Source: Lophium mytilinum (taxonomy: Eukaryota; Ascomycota; Dothideomycetes; Mytilinidiales; Mytilinidiaceae). Taken from it: a DNA stretch of 64,000 nt. How positions within the stretch are numbered: position 1 is the first letter of the stretch; every line of letters begins with the position of its first letter. The position numbers were made by a program, and so were the translations under genes. The DNA lies in the NCBI GenBank assembly GCA_010093605.1, contig MU004184.1, forward strand, positions 2,265,615 to 2,329,614. The letters run 5' to 3'. Below, piece after piece: positions 1-11,616 of the stretch. A model generated the notes under the pieces. The model had not been told where the DNA came from. It saw only the letters and a program-made list of their open reading frames with translations, and made no database searches.

Positions 1-1
1 A

Positions 2-2221
2 GACCTGGATGATGGGTCGGACAGTGAAAACCGGCATATACCCATGTTCCCGAAAGCCTGGCAGGTCGGTAACTATCTAGAAACATACAGGCGTAGATAC
101 ATACCCGAGGAAGTGCTCCATCTGAACTCCAGGGTGACAAAGGTAGAAAAGGTATTACAGGGAGGAGCCGACAAGTGGAAGGTTGAATATGAAAGCACTC
201 TCGATCCGCAATCCCAAGGTGCAAGTAAATCCTCCGAGACGCATTGTTCTTTCCATGATTTCCTGGTCGTCGGTAGCGGCTTCTTCTCCTCACCTCGACC
301 CCTGAAAATCGACTACTCTGAAGGAGCCGACAACTTACATTCGTTCCCACCAAGGACCCTGCACAGCTCGGAGTTTCGTCATCTATCTTACCTTTTGCCA
401 GATGGACTTGACGAGGGCGGTAACATCGTTGTTGTAGGAGGAGGTATTAGCGGATCGGAGGCAGCAGCAAAGGCGGCTTTTCAGATATCGAACGCCAAAT
501 ATGGCGCTGTCGAAAATACTAAATTGGGAAACCAAAAGGTCTATCATGTTCTCTCACGTCCATTCTATTGTTTGCCCAGGTATCTGCCCCAGGATCCTTA
601 CAGTCCCAACAAGCAGGACTACAATATCGCTCCTACGTTTCTGCCCCTCGACGCCTGCATGTACAATCTTACACGTCGACCAGCTGGCCCAATTACTCCA
701 GCGCATGGTCGTATGCCTCCAGAAAGAGCTTTGAAGTCCCATCAATACATTCGATCCATGCTTGGCGGAGACCAAAGAGACTTGGGATATCCCGAGCTCG
801 TATACAACCAACAACAACAAGAATATCCTTCCTATACCGGTATCGTGGACACGTACTCTGAATTTGTACGGTCAAAGACCATCATTCCCGTCCGTGGCAG
901 AGTCAGCCACATGGGTACAAGTTCGAGAACTGAAACCGACTCTGGCACCCCAATCGGCTTTGTGAAAGCGACGGGTGACCCACCTTGGGATCTACCTGGC
1001 CAGCCGGTCCGTATTATTCATCTCCTTCTATTAGGCCCATTCCCCAACATTCCAAAGCACATCTCTGGCGTGGATCGGTTAGATGCTTCATGTAGCCGTG
1101 CACTGGTATCTGAACTGACAGAGTCATAGGAAACCACCATCAGCAACGTGAATGTGGTGATTTGCGCCACTGGATTCACTCCGCATACCTCGATCGACTG
1201 GCTACCTTCAGAAGTACACGTCGCAATGGAGCGGTCTCTGCGCTCACATCGGCTACCTCTTCTGCTACAGCGCTATTCCATCTTCAATGATAATGCGCCT
1301 AACATTGCGTTCGTTGGCTTTTATGAAGGACCATTCTGGGGTGTCATGGAAATGCAGGCTCGTCTCATCCACGCAAGGTGGTCCCAAACCGGAGAAGAGT
1401 CCGTTCCGGTCGCCCCCTCAGCTACTGTCAAAGAATCCCAGGACGAACTCTTGGAGATGCGCAATTTGAGAGATGCCATGTCTCGACAGTTGGACGATGT
1501 CCCTCAATTCTGGATGAACGACTATGTCGGCTTGATGGAAGCCTGTGCGCGCGAACTCGGGATCCAGCGAGACGATGCCGGGTGGGGTGAACGACAAGGC
1601 CCTTGCACAGCGGCAAGGTATACAAATAAAGGAACTGATCGGCAAGAGAGCGATATGATCACCAGGGGACTTCGAAACATGGTGGATGACTCGGTTGGAG
1701 AGGGACGATTCGTCGCTGCAGCTGTCTTTAGGGCTATGCAAGGTGCTTGGATCCTGCGTCGAAAACTTGATAGCCGCCTTCCAGGATTCCCCTCTGGCAC
1801 ATTCAAAGGGACAGCCAAATTTTTCCCAAGGTCGTCAACCGATCCAGACTTTACTTCTGAATACCTTTACATTGAGGAAGGCACGCTCAAGACTGATACT
1901 GGACTCATTCTCCAAGCTAATCGAAGATACGTTTACCGATACAACGAGAAGCTGGACAAGATCAGTGCTTGGTTCGTAAAAGAAGATGGTAGGACAGTGG
2001 ACTACTTCTTCAACGAAATGGAGTTCCAAATGCCCTCCACAGAGACTGACTCCAAGGGCAAAGGATGGCTTGCCAAGGGATCCCATCTCTGTGAGGAAGA
2101 CATGTATGAATCGAGTTATGAGTTCAGATTTGCCGGGTCAAACTTGCAGAACTTTGGTATCACTTACCAGGTGAAGGGGCCGAAGAAAGATTACACGAGT
2201 GAGGCCTGGTACGAGAGATGA
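2..2221 (+). CDS. FMO-like FAD/NAD(P)H oxidoreductase with C-terminal DUF6314 domain (5' partial)
   Basis: The reading frame is open to the left edge, so the N-terminus and the first FAD-binding GxGxxG lie outside the window. Exons are 2-1069 and 1130-2221, giving 719 visible residues. An internal nucleotide-binding motif, VVVGGGISGSEAA, lies near visible residue 145. The motif VVICATGF, matching the ATG motif of flavin monooxygenases, comes just after the intron, and AFVGFYEGPFWGVMEMQAR follows. The last ~165 residues (RAMQGAWILRRKL through KGPKKDY) look like DUF6314, a domain found alone or fused to such oxidoreductases in fungi. The two halves share a frame but are separated by TAG at 1127-1129. 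A 60-nt intron 1070-1129 (donor GTGGAT, branch-like CTGAC, acceptor CATAG) removes that stop in phase, so I read a spliced gene rather than a pseudogene. The donor is not ideal. Substrate is unknown. Confidence 0.72.
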
Positions 2222-4094
2222 TTTTGTCGAACTGTGTCGACCCTCATCCGAGTTCAGAACCTCTCAATTTCACCCAGCATCCGCAGCCCCCTCAACACGG
2301 CCCAAAGACATAGTCTCCCGCGTGCCCATGGCCATCAACACTACCACTATCATGAAATTAGACGTTGCGCCGAGCATCTTCTGCGAGGAGCAGTGTGGTG
2401 TTCAGTATGTTTTACGTCGTCGAGAGCGCTCCCCGGACGTCGTATGCTAGTATGGAATCGTTCACCCTCTCAGAATGTCTCAATCTCCCGCCATTGAATC
2501 ACCGGCTTTTGCCAGTAGTCTGCATCTTTATCATTCGTAGAAAGTTGAATCGTATAGACAGCATGCATTAGGAGTTCCTATTTTCCAAGCAGTCCATCTC
2601 GCAATGCATTTCTTTCCGCGTGTCTCTTGTATAACTAGCTCGTCAGTCCAACGTCAGCACTCAGTAGTACCGCAAGCACACGCGCACATCGTTTAACAGG
2701 ACACTGGATCGCAAATTGACATATCTGACTCTGTCATCTGAGGCCATTCCAGACGAGACCCAATAAAATATGTCGTAAGAGCGCTCACTACGTCCAGTCT
2801 GCCGCAGACTTCCCATTGTCTCGGGCCTGATACCTGATGGGCCGTACGTCCGACTCCATCCCGTCATTGCGTCCAGGTCGAACCTACACAACGCTTCTTT
2901 TTGGTCTTTCTTATACCAATGCTATCTGAGTCTGCTCTCAAAGGGGAAGCGACCCCCGATTGCGACCTTACCTCTTCCTATTCCGATCATGCAGCTTTGC
3001 GGTAGTGTGGCACCAAACTCGGGGTCAACATTAGCTAATTTTGATAGGCTTATCTGGCATATGACTCGAAGCACGTTATGTCACAGTGATCGCCCCATGT
3101 CTGAAGTTGAATGAGACCATCACTGGGCAATGGCTCGACGGTGGATGGAACCTACCGATCGTTGGTTGACATTCTGTTGAAGCATTGGGTTCGTGTGAAC
3201 TGATGAGAGGTCCAGTGCTAGCCCAAACCGCGATCTCGAGGTTCTTCCTTGTTAGAATCCACAATCAGACACGACCAGGCTCGTCTGGTTGCGCAAGACC
3301 GGGAACAGCTTCTCGCGGTGCTTCCTGCACAGCACCTACTGGTAAGAGAAGCCAACATTTCGATGGCTCGTCGGTATGCATGCCTTGGTTGATACCACTA
3401 TTGATTATTTCCTCCCGTGTCCGGGCTTCCCATCGGCCACCAAATACTGGGACTACTTCAAATGCTGATGACGAAAGATGACGAATGAGCTTCAGGCATT
3501 TCTGTAATACCACTGCAAATCCAGATCTCAAGAATATGTCGCTAGTACTCTGTGCCAGTTGTCAGGTCTCATAGCCCCCCAAGCCAATGAAACAGTCGTA
3601 ACGTGGTACTATTTCAACGGTCCTTGCATCGCGTACCCGAGATAATTACCACTCTCAGACAAATTTCGACGACATGCTTCCTCTGAAACACTAGGAGGTG
3701 TTTCCAGACGCTTCTATCCACGAGCACAGCGACCATGCTGGTAGAAGGTACACCAATACCGGCCTCGCTTGATCTGAACCTCGTTGGATGGTGGCTGAAA
3801 ACGGGCGCTATCATCGGTTCGCTTGACATCTCGTATACTGGTCTGTGTGGGTAGAATCTACTTCGGATCAGATAGTGAGTTCCCGATGAGACTTCTTTGG
3901 GAGAAGGTCTCTGCTCAGCTGCTTACCGCCAATGGATATATATTCAAGCATTGCCAGGCTTCACCTGAATATGTTTCGTACACGCCGGATCCTTCACTTG
4001 GAATAAGTGTAGTCTTTGCGCATCTTGTCCCTTACGACAAACCTTCTGCCTCGTCCTTGGAAGTTACCGATCCGTGTCTCTAAAGCGGAAAGCA
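2222..4094. other. Intergenic region, no supported gene
   Basis: About 1.9 kb between the oxidoreductase stop and the next start. Open frames of 60-98 codons occur on both strands but overlap each other, lack recognisable motifs and have no convincing splice partners. The first few hundred bases are presumably 3' UTR and the last few hundred the promoter of the secreted-protein gene. Confidence 0.5.
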
Positions 4095-4843
4095 ATGTCA
4101 TACATCATAAGCATATTGGTGGTTGCGCTCGTTACCTTGGCTGCGGCAAGCCCTACTCCCACGCCTTGTTCTCACAACCTATGTTACACCGCCACAAATG
4201 AGTGCGGTCAAGGATACGGAGGGTACGCTATTCACAAATTCGTTTTCTTTATTGAAGGCATTAGCTGATCCAGTCTACAAAGCTGTTGGGAAGCTTGTGA
4301 TGGTGCTGCGACTAGGTCGCTGAAGACATTCTTGAGGCCGCCATGCTCAGAGACCTCTACTATTACCCACAGCATACCCGTAGTAACATCGAACGCGATC
4401 ACATCTACTACAATGATACCTATCGCGGACAACGCTACCGTTGTCACATCAGTCGCGATTACGCCTACCGAAGCCATAGCTCCTGCCAACAACTTCACAG
4501 CGGTCCCAACTACGACTGCCCCCGAGATAATGCCTGTCCGAATCGAAGAAGCGAAATGCTCACCGTCGACTCTCTGCGTTGATGCTATCATGTATTGCGG
4601 CGAAGCTACTATGCGATACGGCGGGTAAGATGACCTTCAGATTTAATCTGATTTCTGCTCTAGTAAAGCTGATTACTGACATGTCTCTGCAGCTGCTACG
4701 ATGTCTGCACCGCAACTATCACGACGCCTTCATGCTCTGTTACCGCTTCCGTGTCCTCCACGACTTACACGTCTAAGGCAACGAAGAAATCAAAGGCGGT
4801 GAAGGCTGTGTGTACAGCGGGGAGATTTTGTCCAGCTTGGTAG
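4095..4843 (+). CDS. Small secreted cysteine-rich protein with two related modules (effector-like)
   Basis: Exons 4095-4222, 4274-4624 and 4693-4843 give 209 residues. The first residues, MSYIISILVVALVTLAAA, form a clear signal peptide; an upstream in-frame ATG at 4074 would add a charged leader and is less likely. The mature protein has an N-terminal module (C-SHNL-C ... C-GQGYGG ... SCWEAC) and a C-terminal module (C-SPSTL-C ... CGEATMRYGG ... CYDVC). A Thr/Ser/Ala-rich linker of about 80 residues, probably O-glycosylated, separates them. Both introns interrupt the codon that follows YGG in their module, in the same phase (2), which argues for internal duplication of an exon pair. The C-terminus is short and Lys/Cys-containing, not a GPI signal. 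I do not recognise the family. Secretion, small size and cysteine content fit an effector or wall-associated protein, but this is inference. Confidence 0.72.
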
Positions 4844-6799
4844 CTGGAACATGTCTTTTGAAGAGGGTTCGGGTTTGTGGATGAGTTTCTTTCGTACCTG
4901 TATTTCGCTTCGTCTTTTGTCTTAAATAGGAGGTGTTGAGAGAGTAACAGTATTAGTGACTTCTTCTTTGCGCGTTTTAATACCTTTATGTACCTGGGCG
5001 ATTGGCGAGCGGAAGGGAAATCTCATTTCTTACTTTTCTATTCATTTCCTGCGCTTCTCGCCTTTACAAGTAGATGCATGGGATCAAAAGATCAAATTTT
5101 CCAAGCACAACCTTCTGGCCTATGAGCAAGTATAAGAAAGTTGCTTGAGAAAGATACTCATGTAAAGGAAATCGAAGATAGCTAACGGCATCCGGTACTT
5201 GGTGTGCGTTCGGGGCCATGAATACACCTAATCTTTGGATCAACTCTACTAGATATAGCTGGAGATCGTCGTGAGACATCTATCTGCTCTAGTAGAGAAG
5301 ACACACTAGGAGCTGAGGACTATTACGCATCTCGAATCACAGTACTCTTCAACTGCTTGCACGATGACTTCGGGCCGCTCGAAGCTAGAATTGGCAACTT
5401 GGCATCTGAAAAGAACCGTTCCTACTTCGCACTCTGGGCTGCATTGAAGTCACTTCTGGAGATCGAACACATTTGGACGGTGTAGACCTTCGATACTATC
5501 CATTATAGGAAATGCAGAACTCATTGCGTTCAACTAGGTCCTGTTTGGGGTAATTCACTTGAGGCCGCACCTATCCGGCCGAGGTGCAGGTCAGGCTTCC
5601 GTGGAGGGTCTTCATACTTTGCTACTGAATACCCCTGAAGGTATAGAGGCCGGAAAAAAGTCTTTGATCTACGATATGTGGAAGGGGAAGAATTGGATGT
5701 ACAATGAAGGTGGAAATGGATTCAAAACGCATGCTACTACTGCCGCTTTGCTCACTGAAGTGACTGGTACACGCACTGTACTATTCCGAAGAGAAGGGAG
5801 GTCACACGAAGCCCTCAAAAGGTCACCCGTACCCTGGGCCAAAATAGAAGTCGCTATAACATCTTTCAAGCACATCTTCCAGCCCTGACAAAGACAAGAA
5901 GCCTGGCCGGTGATAGGCGGGAAGCTCTTAGGAGATTAGATAGCCAAAGGTGACCCCTATCATCCATCCTGGGTGACATGAGAGGAGGGCTAGAAAACGA
6001 CGCCTTCTTCTGACATATTCCGTAGCTAAAACTGTGTTAGCGGTGGTGTTAAGAAGATCCAGAAGCATGTATCGGTGATCGTAATCGACTATCAATCGCT
6101 GTTATATTCCGAAAGCGTCGTGCTCATCCCGTGACAGCTGCTGAAGCCTGAAATGTGAATGTTGGGTTTCCTGTACTGTCAGCTAGACTTAAACTCTCTC
6201 TTCCATGAATGTTTACTCCACAAAACCCTACCAGGAAAGCATTACCCGTAAAACATGGTCTTGACGGACACGACACGTGACCCGGAGAATCGTTCATCCA
6301 TCCGTCAATCTCTCTGGGTTGACTTCAATCTCAGTGTGGTCTCTGCCTTTGACCGGTACTAACCTTGGAACTCTAGTCCGGCAGCATCTCGAAGTTGCTT
6401 CTCCATCAAGATCTTGAGCTGCGGCTTCACGACGGCCAGGCAGGCGGCCTGACAATCCGATTCTAGCCTCAGCCTTGACTCGACCCCCAGTCGTATCTCT
6501 GCCCACAGCCTGATCGTGGCGAAGCGGACTATAGGCACCAGCAACTAACTGCAACGAAGCGCATAGCACACGACAGTTAAGTCAAGTCTTTCTACCATCT
6601 CGTGGTGACGGTGGCAGTGCCGCAGCGAAACTAGGCGGCAGACACCAGGCAACACCGATATCTTCACTGCACTCATTGAGTCACCAATCACACCCCGGTC
6701 ACGGCCAGCGAGCCGAGAGACCTCATCACCTGCTACAAATACAGCCTGATAGTGACTTTTCTCCTTCTCTCCTCCACTCCAGACCACCCCTCCTCCACC
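4844..6799. other. Intergenic region with a possible gene remnant
   Basis: Nearly 2 kb without a convincing gene. A stretch from about 5227 to 5485 on the plus strand is open for 85 codons with coding-like composition (for example ITVLFNCLHDDFGPLEAR near 5330), but it has no start codon and no partner exon I can justify. An ORF at 5559-5888 is also motif-free. The right-hand 300 bases should hold the promoter of the RBR gene. Confidence 0.4.
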
Positions 6800-8125
6800 A
6801 TGGCTACCCGACACACATGCGCCGTCTGCGGGTCGCGGAAACTCAGCGGAGCTTTCCCTCTGGGCACGTCTGGGAGCAGGGTTACCGCGACATGCAGTGA
6901 ATGTCTTGGCAAGGCTCTACGCGGCGACGAGGCTTGGACCGGGCTTGGCTTGCGCGCGGATCAAAACAGCCAGGAGGGCGTTCAACCCGCTGGTGTCGCT
7001 AACCACGAAGATGGCGGAGAGGCGTCTGATACCAACCCGACCGTGCTCGAATCTACGAGGAAGCGCAAACGCCGAAACCCCACAGGATACCCGCCGACCA
7101 AACGTCGCAAGCAGCGCAAGGAACCCAAACCGCCTCCACCGCTGTCGGCGACCTGCCGTATCTGTGTCGAAGAAAAAGACGTCAGCGAGTTCGTCAGGAA
7201 CGCTCGGAGCCGGAGGTTTGCAACCGCCATCCCCTTTGAATGCATGGCCCACCTAAGCCACAAAATAAACGGCGCGCCTAACAAGGCCGGTGGTGCTGTC
7301 TGCAAGAGCTGTATCGGCAACTCGCTGGCTGCTGGGCTTGAGAGCATTGGCGCTGAGAACCTGGCCTGTCTGGAACCCGATTGCACCGCCGGTCCATGGG
7401 ACTACGACTATATCAGCCAGTACCTGCCGGCGGAGGCTCTAGAGAACTACCACGAGCAGATGTTCACGACCTTTATGGCTACCGCCTCTACGTTCAAGTG
7501 CCTGAACGCCACGTGCGGCGCTGTTGGGCTTCTGGAGCAGACGGCGCCTGGCTTCCCGAACGTCGTTTGCTCTGCGTGCAGCCATCGTCACTGCGCGCTG
7601 TGTGTGGTGGACTGGCATGAAGACATGTCGTGCCAGGCGTACCGTGCCAAGAACCAGAAGGCACTGATCAGCGCCGAAGAGAAGACTGCTTTGAGAATGC
7701 TCAACAAGCTGGGGGCGAAGCGTTGCCCGCGCTGTCAGCTGGCGATTGAGAAAGACGGAGGCTGCAACTCAATGTACTGTAAGTTAGATCCCTACCTTTC
7801 TTGCTGATTCGTGACAATCTGATCGGTGATGCTAATGGACATCGTAGGCATCAACTGCAAACGGTACTTTGACTGGAACACGGCTGAGCCCGTCCTTGGG
7901 GTGAGCAAGAAGGCGGCGCCTCTCAAACAGCAGCCCGATTACTGGCGCGAGGTCTGCGAGGCTGATGCCCCTGCCGCTCCTCTACTTCCGCCTCCACCTC
8001 CGCCTCCACCTCCCGCTGCAGCTGGTGGCCTGTTCGGCGCCGCAGACGTGATTTTTGGTGGATTAGACCCTGGTTGGGGGGCTTTCCAGAATATGCCGCT
8101 CCCCGATGAAGACGACGGGCTTTAG
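6800..8125 (+). CDS. RBR/IBR-type zinc-finger protein, putative E3 ubiquitin ligase with incomplete RING2
   Basis: Exons 6800-7778 and 7848-8125 encode 418 residues. The start sits in CACCATGG and is preferred to an in-frame upstream ATG at 6752. An N-terminal CxxC...CxxC pair (CAVC, CSEC, residues about 7-35) precedes a basic stretch with the KRKRR motif. A RING1-like part follows (CRICVEE, VCKSC), then an IBR-like part (KCLNATC, VVCSACSHRHCALC), and a RING2 start, [23 protein letters not shown], that is split by the intron. Cys322 in GGCNSM aligns with the catalytic RING2 cysteine that accepts ubiquitin from E2 in RBR ligases. The usual FCWxC end of RING2 is absent (FDWNT instead), so the last zinc ligands appear lost. 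The C-terminus has a ten-proline run and an acidic end. Ligase activity is inferred from the family only. Confidence 0.75.
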
Positions 8126-9716
8126 TGGCGTGATGGTGAATGTAGGATGGGTGGTGAAAGGATTTCAAGATCTGCAGACTTGGGAGCAGTCGATGTGTCC
8201 CACTGCTTGACTGGAGTGGATTCATAGGTAGGCGTCGGTATAGGAGTTTCGGCTCGGGAAGATTCTCATGGGGTAACTTAACGACTTTACGAATATAATG
8301 CACACCCAAACCATCTACAAACAGACGATATAGTGGCTTGCTCGTCGTTCGGAGTCCTTGGTGTACCTGTAAAGGTTGGACGTCGTGATGTCGACGGATC
8401 GAAAAATCTGTTAGCCGGGCGACCAATGGGCATATCTATTAAGTGTCCGAGAGCTGGAGCCTAGGTACCCCAGGCAGTGGTAAGCTTGTCCTAGTCCTGT
8501 ACCAATTGAGCTATCTTTTTTAGTCTTCTCCTCACCAATAGCCCTGCATAAGTCTCCCGCATTTGTCGTATGATTGCGTAGGCCGTGCATTGGGCAATAC
8601 CCTGCGAGGGAGAGTGCTCGTGAAGTACGGACGCTGGATTAAGGAGGCGACCAGCACAAGGACTTCAAGTGTAGAGTCCGAGAGGTGACGAGGAAATGGA
8701 TGAGATGCGGTGAAGTGAGCTTCTCCACCATGCCTCTTCCGGATAGCAGCAAGCGGAGATTCAATGATTCGTTGGCGCAGATGCGGAGTTAATATCGCGG
8801 GCGCTGATTGGGCAATTGGAAGCATTGGAAAGCTTGTTCTCGCGCCGGTTCGCCATGGAAACGATCACTTGCAGCCGACCGACGCGCCAGCGCACAACCG
8901 GCATCGTGGGACGAGTGGTCGGAGCATCTTGTTTTTCGCGCGCCTCGGCGAGATGAAACGCGAGTCGAGGGCGTGCCGGGCTGTCTTTGTGCTGGCGATG
9001 CCAATTGCTGGCCGGTGGTTCTGGACGAGCGTGGTTCAGACGAGACGAGGGAGGAAGTGGTGGTCTCCAACGACGCGTCGACAAGGGAGGATGCGGGTAG
9101 CAGCTGGAGGTGCTAGCAGCGGGTGTGGCAAGACGAGACGGGGAGATGCTCGGCCGGCCCCATGTCAGTAGTCAGTAGAGCTTTCTCCAGCTTCGTGGGT
9201 TTCGTGAGTTTGAGGTCTGGCGGGCATATTCATGGCTTCAGTCTCATTCCTCCCGGCTCGGCTCTTCGCGCGTTCCTGCAGGTGGCCGAGTCCTGGGCAG
9301 GGCCATGAAATTGCTTCAAATTTGAAAAGCTCCAGGACTTGCCGCAGAGACAGTAGAGCACTGGCGCCCAGACAGGCCGAAAAGCCGGTCGCCATGCACC
9401 AAGGGCACCTGTGATAAGAAACATTGGCAATCACCACCCGCGGCCTAGCTTGATTGCTGCTTCCTTGGGTGGTGCGCGGGACTACTTAAACTATCTCGTG
9501 CCCCGGTCGCCAGCTTCTTCATTCTTCCGCCAGCCACCCCAGAGTCCACCAGCAAGCATCCAGCTTCAGCGTCCAGCAGCGTGCATCGTGAGCCTCACCC
9601 CATCATCTATCTTCCCGTAAGCTCATCCCAGCACTCCTCCCCGCGCCGTTGCATGCTAACCGGCTCCTCCACGCACAGACATCAACACTCCACACTCGTC
9701 GACTCACCCGATCGCC
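8126..9716. other. Intergenic region, no supported gene
   Basis: Overlapping ORFs of about 90-135 codons on both strands between 8530 and 9440 cover the same bases in several frames. This is expected from GC-rich sequence and none has recognisable motifs. The region contains a weak tRNA-like sequence at about 8463-8516 (minus strand). The last 300 bases are pyrimidine-rich and look like the promoter and 5' UTR of the DUF7707 gene. Confidence 0.45.
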
Positions 9717-10425
9717 ATGCTCTACGCTTCCCTCCTCCTCGCCGCCTCGGCCTTCTCTGGCCTGGTCGCGGCCCAGAACTACTCTGCATGCTGCGACATC
9801 AACCCCGGCAGCGTCGACCCGCAGCTGCGCCAGACGTGGTGTCGCGCCGAGCAGAACACCTGCCCGGAGCTCTGCGGTGGCATCGGCAACCTCGCGAATA
9901 ACGGCAACCTTTGCGATTCGGTGCGTGGGATCAGACACCTGCAATTGGGCTGCTGCTGACTCTGTGCTCTAGAATCTGCTCACCTACACCTGCGAGTGCA
10001 AGGATGGCACGAAGCCCAATGTGACCAACTACCAGCAGAGCTTGCCCGCCCAGATGTGCCTCACCTGGGTCGAGCAGTGCGTGAATGCCAATCCCAACGA
10101 CCTCATCGGCATCACCGCCTGCCGCGCCATCACTTGCGGCAACAAGACTCTTGGTGAGCTCTCTCGTCTGCAGAAAATAGGAGAACGGCGTGCTAATTGA
10201 CTGCCAGATTCCGCTGCTTCCTCCTCTTCCGCCGCGGCCTCTTCAACCGCTGCGCCCTCGTCGACTGGCAAGGCCTCGGGCAGCGCCTCTGTCACCGCTG
10301 CCTCTGCGACCTCGACTACCTCGAAAGGCGCCGCCGCCGCCGCGACCGCTATGGGCCTGGTCAAGGACTTTGGCACCCCGGTCCTCGCTGCGGGCATGAT
10401 GGCCGTGTTCGGGCTTGCGCTGTAG
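9717..10425 (+). CDS. GPI-anchored DUF7707 cell-surface protein
   Basis: Exons 9717-9920, 9973-10153 and 10208-10425 give 200 residues. The protein has a signal peptide (MLYASLLLAASAFSGLVAA) followed by a cysteine-rich domain: NYSACCDINPGSVD, CRAEQNTCPELCGG, YTCECKDGTKPN, YQQSLPAQMC, WVEQC and ACRAITCG. This pattern matches the DUF7707 family of ascomycete surface proteins. A Ser/Ala/Thr-rich stalk follows, and the C-terminus ends in a hydrophobic tail (PVLAAGMMAVFGLAL) typical of a GPI-attachment signal. The intron after CDS is phase 0 and the second is phase 1; both have good donors. It probably sits in the plasma membrane or wall. The biochemical role of the family is not known to me. Confidence 0.85.
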
Positions 10426-11475
10426 TTGCTGGAGAAGGATGATGGGACGTGGCGGTAATACGATGGTAATGCGATGGTAATGAGATGAGGTGATTACGGC
10501 GATGATGGGTTGCATTTTAGCGATCAGGATGACTAGTAGGGGGATTCATTATAATGTTATTTGCAAGTAGCATTGACAATTGGAGACTCTGCTTTTGAAC
10601 GGAACCGAACACGAGTTTTGCTTTCTTTGCTGGGCTTGAACGTGACGGCTGAAGGATCTTTGACTTACTGCTACCTTACTTAGCAGCTGGATGCAGGTTT
10701 CGCCATCCTTTTTTAGTTTACACGTTCTCTGTCGCGTCTCGAATATGTGTACAAGTGATAAGCACGATCTGTTGAGCGTTGGGTGCTATCAATCATGGCG
10801 CTACCGAGAAAGCATCCATGGATGAGTAGAATTCCAAGTGAGATAAGCTACAACGGTTGCCCTCTATTGGCTGACTTTAACAAGGCTGGATGTCCCGTGT
10901 ATTGAGCTGCAACCCTCATGTATCGACGTGCCCTTGCATTTGGGCACACGGATGTCGCTGCTTCGGCTCCGTTTTTGCTCAATCGACACCACTGGGAGGA
11001 ATACCCAAGCTAGCACGTATGGGCTTCGTCAAAAGGATGTCCATTCTCCATTGCCTTAGCCATTATATCGTAGTGAGAATTGTATAAGCCGAGCGAGGTA
11101 CCCCAAGGAGTGCTGTACGAATTACTCAAGCTTAGACCTTCACAAGCAAAATAAACGTAACAATTGAGCTCATTCGGACGCCTTCTTCGTGTAGCCGAGC
11201 TAGCTCCCGAGGCTCAATTGCGAAAGCCATAATTCTCGCTACGATGCCTAGGTAAACACTCAGAAAACCTCCAAAAGTGACCGCCAAGTCTCACATGCAG
11301 AAGCAAGAATCCCAGGCGGCATTATCGATAAGGGAAGGTGCAGCAGACCCCGGCAGGTGATCGCATTTTTGGGTTCAACGATTCAACAAGCCAGGGCGAC
11401 CTGTTGGCGTTCAACACCTCCGCGTGCCCGCTTCCCCAGACCTTTAGCCTCCGCAATCCTGATCTTCCCCGCCGA
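10426..11475. other. Intergenic region containing an inverted-repeat element
   Basis: Between the DUF7707 gene and the glycerol-3-phosphate dehydrogenase. It contains one diverged copy of the window's inverted-repeat family (about 10934-11136) and no supported gene. The right end should hold the dehydrogenase promoter. Confidence 0.5.
10934..11136 (+). mobile_element. MITE-like repeat, diverged copy E
   Basis: About 200 bp that aligns by eye to the better-preserved copy at 44693-44885. Shared strings in the same order and spacing are GGGCACACGGA (10942), GACACCACTG (10985), GTCAAAAGG (11028) and ACCCCAAG (11100). The left end is recognisable, while the right inverted repeat is badly eroded. 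No coding capacity. Boundaries are approximate. Confidence 0.55.
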
Positions 11476-11616
11476 ATGCTCAATCTGCTCTCCACGACCG
11501 CCAGAGGAATTTCCTGCCCTACGACACAAACTGCTCGTCTGGCACATCGCTTTCGCCACAGGTTTTCGACCCCGACGTCACTGCTCCAGCCAGGAACGTA
11601 CAGCACCCAGCACAAC

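Noticed and set aside
1127-1129. TAG as evidence for a pseudogene in the oxidoreductase
   Set aside because: A phase-neutral 60-nt intron ends at this TAG and both flanks are well conserved; pseudogene remains possible but less likely.
8758-9440. Several overlapping ORFs of 90-135 codons on both strands
   Set aside because: The same bases are open in up to four frames, typical of GC-rich non-coding DNA; no family resemblance.
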